A stretch of 11,859 bases of DNA from CAYWRO01 sp964460345. GTDB lineage: Bacteria; Planctomycetota; Phycisphaerae; Phycisphaerales; UBA1924. Position 1 is the first letter of the stretch; the number at the start of each line of letters is the position of its first letter. Location: contig CAYWRO010000099.1 of assembly GCA_964460345.1 (NCBI GenBank), positions 1 through 11,859 on the forward strand. Reading direction: 5' to 3'. Position numbers and translations under genes: made by a program. This document shows positions 1 to 5,200 of the stretch, piece by piece. Below the pieces are notes generated by a model. The model worked only from the letters and a program-made list of their open reading frames with translations, searched no databases and was not told the origin of the DNA.

Positions 1-60
1 CCCCCCCCCCCCCCGCCCCCCCCCCCCCCCCTCCCCACCCCCCGACCCCCCGCGCCCCCC
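1..60. other. Poly-C low-complexity contig edge
   Basis: The first 60 bases are nearly all C, broken by single G, T, A or GA interruptions. Nothing coding is visible. A similar pure C run lies beside the N gap at the other end of the window. Such runs at contig ends are a known result of poly-G dark-cycle reads from two-colour sequencers, so I read this as assembly artefact, not biology, though a real C-rich tract cannot be excluded. Confidence 0.6.
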
Positions 61-109
61 CGCGGCGGCGGCTCTGGCGCCGGCGCCCCATGAAGGGAGA
101 TCTCCAGGG

Positions 110-1162
110 ATGAATCCACGCAGCATTGCAGTCACGGGAGTGGCCTCGGTCCTGGTCCTTGGAGGGTTGCCGGCGTTGGTGGGGGCCGTGCGAGCGGCCC
201 CGCAGGAGGGCGCTGCGCCTCAGGCTGAGGACGCGGGGCGGGGGGGGGACGACGGCAGGGGGCGCGACAAGGTGACGTTGATGGACGGCACGACGATTAT
301 CGCGCCGATCCTCAAGGAGACGGCCCAGTCGATCTGGCTGGACCTGGGCAACGATGTGCTGGAGCTGGCCCGCACGGATGTGGATGCGATCGAGCGCGCG
401 GCGGAGCAGATCGCCGAGGCGACCGAGGCCGAGGCGCTGTACCGCACGGCCACGGGGATGGTCGAACGCACGCCGAAGGAACTGGCGCGGATCCACGGCG
501 GCGCGGTGATCAAGGTCTCGACGCCGAGCGGGCTGGGGTCGGGGTTCATCATCCACCCGGACGGGTACGCGATCACCAACGCGCACGTCGTGCAGGGGGA
601 GACGAAGATCAAGTGCACGGTGTACGAGCAGGGTGAGATCGACTTCCGGCTCAAGATCATCGAGGACGTCGAGATCATCGCGGTCAACCATCACCTGGAC
701 CTGGCGCTGATCAAGATGACGGACCCGGATGGCAACCCCTTCCCGACCGTCTACCTGCAGGGGATGGAAGAGCTCAGCGCCGGGCAGGATGTCTTTGCGA
801 TCGGCTCACCGCTGGGGCTCGAGCGGACGCTCTCGCGTGGCGTGGTCTCGACGACGCAGCGCAACTTCGAGGGCCTGACGTACATCCAGACGGACACGCA
901 GATCAACCCCGGCAACTCCGGCGGGCCGCTCTTCAACCTCAAGGGTGAAGTGATCGGCGTGACGAACATGGGGATTCCCATGGGCGAGGGGCTGAACTTC
1001 GCGATCCCCGCCCGGTACGTGCGGGATTTCATCCGCAACCGCGACGCCTTCGCGTACAACAAGGACAACCCCAACTCCGGGTACATCTACCACGAGCCGC
1101 CGGCGCGATCCGCGTTCGGGCCGCCGCCGATGCTCGATGATGCGACCGGAGCCGGGGAGTAA
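110..1162 (+). CDS. Secreted trypsin-like (HtrA/DegP-type) serine protease lacking PDZ domains
   Basis: The 350-residue product starts with a signal peptide (hydrophobic stretch about residues 7-28, likely cleaved near Ala29-Ala30), so it should act in the periplasm or outside the cell. After a short Gly/Asp/Arg-rich linker, residues about 53-95 form a small beta-rich segment (VTLMDGTTI...LDLGNDVLEL) that looks like an SH3- or Sm-like barrel. The chymotrypsin-fold domain follows, with the full triad: His159 in TNAHVV, Asp197 in HHLDLALIK and Ser270 in NPGNSGGPL. IGSPLGL and GLNFAIP are also typical of the HtrA family. Classical DegP has one or two PDZ domains after the protease; here only about 30 Pro-rich residues follow, so substrate recognition or oligomerisation must differ. 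The start is supported by AAGGGAG at 93-99. It probably shares a transcript with the next gene, 69 bp downstream. The protease call is firm; the substrate is unknown. Confidence 0.92.
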   Translation: MNPRSIAVTGVASVLVLGGLPALVGAVRAAPQEGAAPQAEDAGRGGDDGRGRDKVTLMDGTTIIAPILKETAQSIWLDLGNDVLELARTDVDAIERAAEQIAEATEAEALYRTATGMVERTPKELARIHGGAVIKVSTPSGLGSGFIIHPDGYAITNAHVVQGETKIKCTVYEQGEIDFRLKIIEDVEIIAVNHHLDLALIKMTDPDGNPFPTVYLQGMEELSAGQDVFAIGSPLGLERTLSRGVVSTTQRNFEGLTYIQTDTQINPGNSGGPLFNLKGEVIGVTNMGIPMGEGLNFAIPARYVRDFIRNRDAFAYNKDNPNSGYIYHEPPARSAFGPPPMLDDATGAGE

Positions 1163-1231
1163 CGGGGCGCTAACCGAACTCGGAAGCGGGGGGCCTGGAA
1201 ACTTGGAGCTGATACGAAAGGGATCCGACCA

Positions 1232-3094
1232 ATGACTCGCTTGATGGAGAGCCGCACGGCGGCCGGACTGTTGGTGGGCGCGGCGCTGTGCTGCGCCGGG
1301 GGGTTGCCGGGCCTGGGCGGATCCGCACTGGCCGCACAGGATGGCGAGCGCCAGACGCTTGCACGGATCGCCCCGCCGGATACGGCGGCGATCATCGTCG
1401 CCGACAACTGGCCGGGCATGAAGGCGTCGATGGATCGCTCAGGCCTGGGGGCGTTGTGGCGCGAGCCCGATGTCAAGCGCTTCATCGAGTCGCTCTTCGA
1501 GAGCCCGGACGCGGACGAAGGCGTGGGCCGATTCAAGACCTGGATGGAAGAACTGGACATCTCCTGGGATGATTTCGAAGAGCCGACCGGCGCGGTCGGG
1601 GCGGCGTTGATCTTCCGGCCCGATGCCGATGCGGAAGCAGGAATGCCTGATGCGCGCAAGGCGCACATCATCGTGATGGGTGACTTCGGCGAAGGGCTGG
1701 AAAAGAACCACACGACGCTCGTGACCATGCTCGACGACATGGAAGAGCGCGGCCACATCGAGATCGACGAAGATGAGTACGGCGGCGCCACCATCACGAC
1801 GATCACGATTCTCGAGAAGGAAGAGGAGGAAGCAGAGCCGGAGCCGGACGAGTGGCAGTGGGACGTCGAAGAAGAAGAGCCTTTCGACTATGACAAGGTC
1901 TTCATGGCCGGCGTCGACGGCGTGCTGCTGCTGGCGACGGAACTCAATGCGATTGAGCAGGCGATCGATCGCATCGAGGGTGTGGAAGATGAGTCTCTCG
2001 CCGATGACGCGATGTACATCAAGTCACTCGCCCAGCATCCGGAGAATCCCGAAGCCTTCGGCGCCATCTATTTCCGCGAGGACATCCGCCGCGTGATCGG
2101 CGAGACGTTCGGCGGCATGCTGATGTTTTTCGTCCCGCCGGGGACGGACGCGGCGGACCTGCTCGGCGTCAAGCCGGTGCAGTCGGTCTCGATCGGGCAG
2201 CGATTCGACACGGACCTTGCGATGGCCGAGCAGACCTGGGCGATGGTGCTGCCGGAGAAGAAGGGGCTCTTCAAGCTTGTCGATGAGCCCGTCGCCGGCT
2301 TCGAGCCGCCGTCCTTCGCGGGTCCGGATGCGGCGTCCGTGACGCGCGCGGCGATCGGCTTTGACGAGGTCTTCCCGCTGGTGCGCGACATGGTTGCAAG
2401 CCTGCCGGAGCACATGCAGGCGCAGTTCGGTCCGTGGATGGACGAGATCGCGCGGCAGTACGAGCCGATCTTCAACACGCTCGGGCCCGAGGTGTACTTT
2501 GCCAATACCATCCAGCGTCCGCTTTCGATCGAGAGTGAGCGGACCGTCGTTGCCGTGCGTGTGAAGGATTCGGTCGCGCTGACCAATGCCCTGTCACCCA
2601 TCATGGCCCAGACCGGCACCGAGGCGCGCGACTTCCAGGGCAATCAGCTCTATGACATGGATGGCCAGATGGCCTTCGGCGTCGGGTTCGGCTTCCTGTT
2701 CATCGGCCCGACGCCCGATGTGGAGAACGCGATGCGTCTCGCCTCCGCCCCGGATGGTCCGCGTCTTGCCGCTGAAGATCGCTTCATGCGGGCGGTGAGT
2801 CCGCTCGGGCGCGAATCCATCGTCGCCGGCTACAGCGATCTGCGACAGACGATGGAGTTCGCCTACTGGGCGCTCGGCGAGCAGCAGCGACTCTGGGAAG
2901 AGCAGATGAATGATCCCGACATGGCCGAGCACATGGAGTTCATGGAGGCGATGAAGCCGCCGGCATGGATCGAGCGCCTCCCGCCGGTCGAACTGCTGAT
3001 CCGGCACCTGGGCGACTCGGTCTACGAAATCGGCCCGTCGCCGGATGGTTACCGCGGCCGCTCCCTGCTGCTGCGGCCGAACAACCAGGGCTGA
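1232..3094 (+). CDS. Large secreted protein of unknown function
   Basis: The 620-residue product has a Sec-type signal peptide (hydrophobic residues about 10-35, likely cleavage at ALAA-Q) and no later membrane helix, so it is probably periplasmic or secreted. I do not recognise a catalytic motif. After the signal the text ARIAPPDTAAIIVADNW and later repeats of 'GxxxxxxFRxD' style segments recall the large secreted DUF3352-like proteins of planctomycetes, which begin with a statement of the type 'lPadt..vv.vd'; this resemblance is from memory and uncertain. A very acidic stretch at residues about 195-222 (EKEEEEAEPEPDE and WDVEEEE) looks like a surface loop. AAAGGGA at 1217-1223 lies 8 nt before the ATG and supports this start. 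It follows the protease gene in the same direction and is closed by a strong terminator, so the two are likely co-transcribed; the protein could be a substrate or partner of the protease (inference). Confidence 0.8.
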   Translation: MTRLMESRTAAGLLVGAALCCAGGLPGLGGSALAAQDGERQTLARIAPPDTAAIIVADNWPGMKASMDRSGLGALWREPDVKRFIESLFESPDADEGVGRFKTWMEELDISWDDFEEPTGAVGAALIFRPDADAEAGMPDARKAHIIVMGDFGEGLEKNHTTLVTMLDDMEERGHIEIDEDEYGGATITTITILEKEEEEAEPEPDEWQWDVEEEEPFDYDKVFMAGVDGVLLLATELNAIEQAIDRIEGVEDESLADDAMYIKSLAQHPENPEAFGAIYFREDIRRVIGETFGGMLMFFVPPGTDAADLLGVKPVQSVSIGQRFDTDLAMAEQTWAMVLPEKKGLFKLVDEPVAGFEPPSFAGPDAASVTRAAIGFDEVFPLVRDMVASLPEHMQAQFGPWMDEIARQYEPIFNTLGPEVYFANTIQRPLSIESERTVVAVRVKDSVALTNALSPIMAQTGTEARDFQGNQLYDMDGQMAFGVGFGFLFIGPTPDVENAMRLASAPDGPRLAAEDRFMRAVSPLGRESIVAGYSDLRQTMEFAYWALGEQQRLWEEQMNDPDMAEHMEFMEAMKPPAWIERLPPVELLIRHLGDSVYEIGPSPDGYRGRSLLLRPNNQG

Positions 3095-3119
3095 TCAGCG
3101 ATTCTCACAACCGAACGCT

Positions 3120-3156
3120 GCGGGCCGGAGGTTCCCCTTCGGCCCGCTTCTGTTTT
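3120..3156 (+). terminator. Rho-independent terminator after the secreted-protein gene
   Basis: A 12-bp stem (3120-3131 with 3136-3147, one G-T mismatch) closes a TTCC loop and is followed by a T-rich tract ending in TTTT (3148-3156). It begins 25 bp after the stop codon. The minus-strand side has no T tract, so it serves mainly the plus-strand transcript and shields the convergent gene. Confidence 0.85.
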
Positions 3157-3176
3157 GCTGGTGGCTCGCGGCCGGG

Positions 3177-3818
3177 TCAGGTCCGCTTGGCGCTGAAGGC
3201 GTGGATCAGGTGCTGCCCCGCCGCGGCAACGAGCGCCGTGACGACGATGAAGCAGACGACGCCCAGCCCCCACTTGATGGGACCGGCCAGACCGACGATC
3301 GCCGACCGACCGAGCCACGCGCCGGCCAGGATCCCGACCGCCGCGGCGGCAAGCGCAAGCCCGACGAGCAACTGACGCCGCGACGACCGCGGCTCACGCC
3401 GAATCAGAAGCGCGCCGGAAACACCCCCGAGCGCGCCCGCCGCGGCGAGCCGGAAGAGCAGCAGCACGTCCAGGCGCACCGTCACCGCGGAGGCCTGCAA
3501 GGTCGCGAGCGGCCGGCCGAGTATGCCAAGAAACGAACGGTTCACGCCGACTGATTCCAGAAATGATGCCGCCGCCACAGCGCCCGCGACGCACACCAGA
3601 GCGAGCGGCTGGCCGTAAGGGGGGCGGCCGCCCGCCGCAAAGATCCCCAGAAGCGCGGCAAGCAGCACGACCACCTCAAAGCCGAGCGTGAACCACTGCG
3701 CATCAATGGCGGCCAGCACCGCCGCTGCAAGCGCACTCAGGGCTGTCAATGCCAGAAGCATCTGGACAAGCCGGGCAAAGATCCCGCGAAGCTCTGGACT
3801 TTGAGTGTCTTCAGCCAT
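3177..3818 (-). CDS. Six-helix integral membrane protein of unknown function
   Basis: The 213-residue product is mostly hydrophobic, with six predicted transmembrane segments at about residues 17-38, 45-63, 70-90, 116-139, 150-170 and 181-201. The short loops carry Arg clusters (RREPRSSRRQ at 140-149), which by the positive-inside rule should face the cytosol and place both termini there. I see no motif of a known transporter or enzyme. The ATG lies 15 bp after the stop of the diguanylate cyclase gene, so the two are probably one operon; no strong Shine-Dalgarno is visible, so translation may depend on the upstream gene. A role as membrane partner of the cyclase is possible but only inferred from position. 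Confidence 0.7.
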   Translation of the reverse strand: MAEDTQSPELRGIFARLVQMLLALTALSALAAAVLAAIDAQWFTLGFEVVVLLAALLGIFAAGGRPPYGQPLALVCVAGAVAAASFLESVGVNRSFLGILGRPLATLQASAVTVRLDVLLLFRLAAAGALGGVSGALLIRREPRSSRRQLLVGLALAAAAVGILAGAWLGRSAIVGLAGPIKWGLGVVCFIVVTALVAAAGQHLIHAFSAKRT

Positions 3819-3833
3819 GAGCAGAATCGTACG

Positions 3834-4802
3834 CTACGCCGCCGCTCGCGCTTGGCGCGTACAGATCTGGCTTCGCCCGGCTCGTTTCGCGGCGTACAGG
3901 GCAGCATCTGCAAGCCGGAGCAGTTCATCCGGGCTTCGTGCCCGATCCCGCTGGAGGAAGGCGACCCCGATGCTCAGGGTGGGTCGGTCGGCGCCGTTCG
4001 CCTCAGGCATTGGGGCCGTTGCAAACATCGCCTGCACGCGCCTGGCAATCTGAACGGCGTCCGGTTCGTGTGCTCCGGGCAGGGCCACGATGAACTCGTC
4101 CCCGCCGAGTCGGACGGCGAGGTCGCCCAGGCGGAACTGTGCCAGCAGCACCTGGCCCAGGACCTCAATGACGCGGTCTCCCGCGGCGTGCCCGGCGCGG
4201 TCGTTCAGCTCCTTGAACATGTCCATGTCGATGGCCAGGACGGCCAGCTCGTCGCCTGCTGACTTGGCCTCCTCAAAGAGACGGGCGAGCCCTTCGGCCA
4301 ACGCACGCCGGTTGCCGAGGCCGGTGAGCGGATCCGTATTAGCGCGGCGCTCCAGGTGCGCGGTTGCGGCACGCGTCTGGCGCGACACCTCGCTCTGCAT
4401 TTCGCGGCGGTTCCGCACCGCAGCAAGCCTGTATCGATGATGTTCCTCAAAGATGCGCTTCATCGTTCTGGCCAGGCCGGCCAGTTCATGGTCTCGCGGC
4501 AGATCAAGCAACTCGAAAGAGGCATCACGCTCCTGTCGGCTCAGCCGCTCAAGGCGATTCTCCAGGAGACGGATTTCGTCCCGCATGGCGCGCGCAGGCT
4601 CGATGAAGAGCATGACCGCCGCCAACGTTGCGCTGAACGCTCCGACAAAGATGCCGAGCAGGGCGCCGAGGCCGCTCGCCCCAGCAGCCCACGCCGCGAC
4701 CAGGACGCCGAGACCCGCGCCCACGGCGCCGACCTGCGCTGCCCGGATCATGGGGCTGCGCTGCACCGTGCCTGGCCGGGCCGGCTCCGCCGGCCGGCCC
4801 AT
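3834..4802 (-). CDS. Membrane-anchored diguanylate cyclase (GGDEF domain)
   Basis: The 322-residue product should make cyclic di-GMP from two GTP. Two transmembrane helices (about residues 22-41 and 45-67) with almost no external loop anchor it in the inner membrane. A charged, probably coiled-coil or HAMP-like linker (about 70-150) leads to the GGDEF domain, which opens with DPLTGLGNRR and contains the intact motif GGDEF at 233-237. RLGD at 224-227 is an intact RxxD inhibitory site, so product feedback is expected. No EAL domain is present. The frame is open upstream to 4970, but I chose the ATG at 4802 because AGGGTGG (4810-4816) lies 7 nt before it and the upstream residues look non-coding. 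An input domain is absent, so the signal is probably sensed by the membrane part or by a partner. It is divergent to the fliD cluster. Confidence 0.9.
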   Translation of the reverse strand: MGRPAEPARPGTVQRSPMIRAAQVGAVGAGLGVLVAAWAAGASGLGALLGIFVGAFSATLAAVMLFIEPARAMRDEIRLLENRLERLSRQERDASFELLDLPRDHELAGLARTMKRIFEEHHRYRLAAVRNRREMQSEVSRQTRAATAHLERRANTDPLTGLGNRRALAEGLARLFEEAKSAGDELAVLAIDMDMFKELNDRAGHAAGDRVIEVLGQVLLAQFRLGDLAVRLGGDEFIVALPGAHEPDAVQIARRVQAMFATAPMPEANGADRPTLSIGVAFLQRDRARSPDELLRLADAALYAAKRAGRSQICTRQARAAA

Positions 4803-4963
4803 GGCCGATCCACCCTGATCTGGTGTGTGCGATCCTGTCACGACCCCCGCTAGATCGGCTGCTCCGCATTGCGGCTGCAGGGTGCGAGTCCGGAAAATGT
4901 GCCGTTCGCGACCGTATCGCCCAGTTGAGGGGGGAGAAGCCTCAGGCCCGATTACAGCCCCCC
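4803..4963. promoter_or_regulatory. Divergent control region between cyclase and flagellar genes
   Basis: These 161 bp separate the minus-strand cyclase gene from the plus-strand flagellar cluster, so promoters in both directions are expected here. By eye I see only weak candidates: TTGCGG near 4880 followed 18 nt later by GAAAAT on the plus strand, and a GGCGATAC on the minus strand (around 4914-4921) that recalls a sigma-28 -10 box but lacks a good -35. A GAGGGGGGAG run lies at about 4927-4936. None is strong enough to name a promoter. Confidence 0.35.
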
Positions 4964-5200
4964 ATGGCAAGCGGCCGATCTGAATGGGACATGCCCGTCG
5001 TACACCGTCCAGATCGGTCCATTGAGGAGGTCAGGGTCCACTTCCGTCGCACACTGTCGGCGTGGGCCGCGGACGTGCTGGAGCTTCGCCGGCGTGGGCT
5101 GCACCGGCCGATGATGAGGCGTCGGCCGGACGATGCCGTGTCCGGCCAGCCGGCCGCGGCGGAGGACGGGCGGCACGAGCAGCACGAGGCGTCCTCATGA
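4964..5200 (+). CDS. Possible small protein, overlaps fliD start (ATGA)
   Basis: A 78-residue frame starts at the ATG at 4964 and ends at TGA 5198-5200, overlapping the fliD ATG by four bases (ATGA), a layout typical of translational coupling. From about codon 20 the third positions are strongly G or C, as in neighbouring genes, which supports real coding. The product is rich in Arg and Glu with a likely amphipathic helix (RSIEEVRVHFRRTLSAWAAD and onward) and a polar tail rich in His, Glu and Gln. It is not FlaG, the small protein often found before fliD: FlaG's conserved C-terminal pattern is missing. The start is uncertain: the purine-rich run at about 4927-4938 is too far upstream, and the ATG at 4991 or a GTG at 4823 (125 residues) are alternatives. 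No family recognised. Confidence 0.42.
   Translation: MASGRSEWDMPVVHRPDRSIEEVRVHFRRTLSAWAADVLELRRRGLHRPMMRRRPDDAVSGQPAAAEDGRHEQHEASS
5186..5189 (+). promoter_or_regulatory. fliD ribosome binding site
   Basis: GAGG lies 7 nt before the ATG at 5197. With the FliD-type N-terminus SGISSSIGLISGID directly after it, this fixes the fliD start at 5197 and not at the upstream in-frame codon at 5062. Confidence 0.7.

Noticed and set aside
1087..1806. 239-residue minus-strand frame rich in Ser and Pro
   Set aside because: It overlaps the end of the protease gene and the start of the next gene, both with good starts, and shows no motif.
3045..3554. 169-residue plus-strand frame over the terminator
   Set aside because: It crosses a strong terminator and runs opposite the six-helix membrane protein gene, whose hydrophobic pattern is convincing.
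4855..4885. Sigma-54 promoter (GG ... GC) in the divergent region
   Set aside because: The GG and GC pairs are 12 nt apart instead of the required 10.
4803..4970. Longer N-terminus for the diguanylate cyclase from 4970
   Set aside because: The extra 56 residues do not look coding, and a good Shine-Dalgarno precedes the ATG at 4802.
5062..5196. Longer N-terminus for FliD from an upstream start
   Set aside because: The extra 45 residues are Ala/Arg/Gly-rich and overlap another frame; the FliD family begins at the SGISSSIG sequence and GAGG precedes the ATG at 5197.
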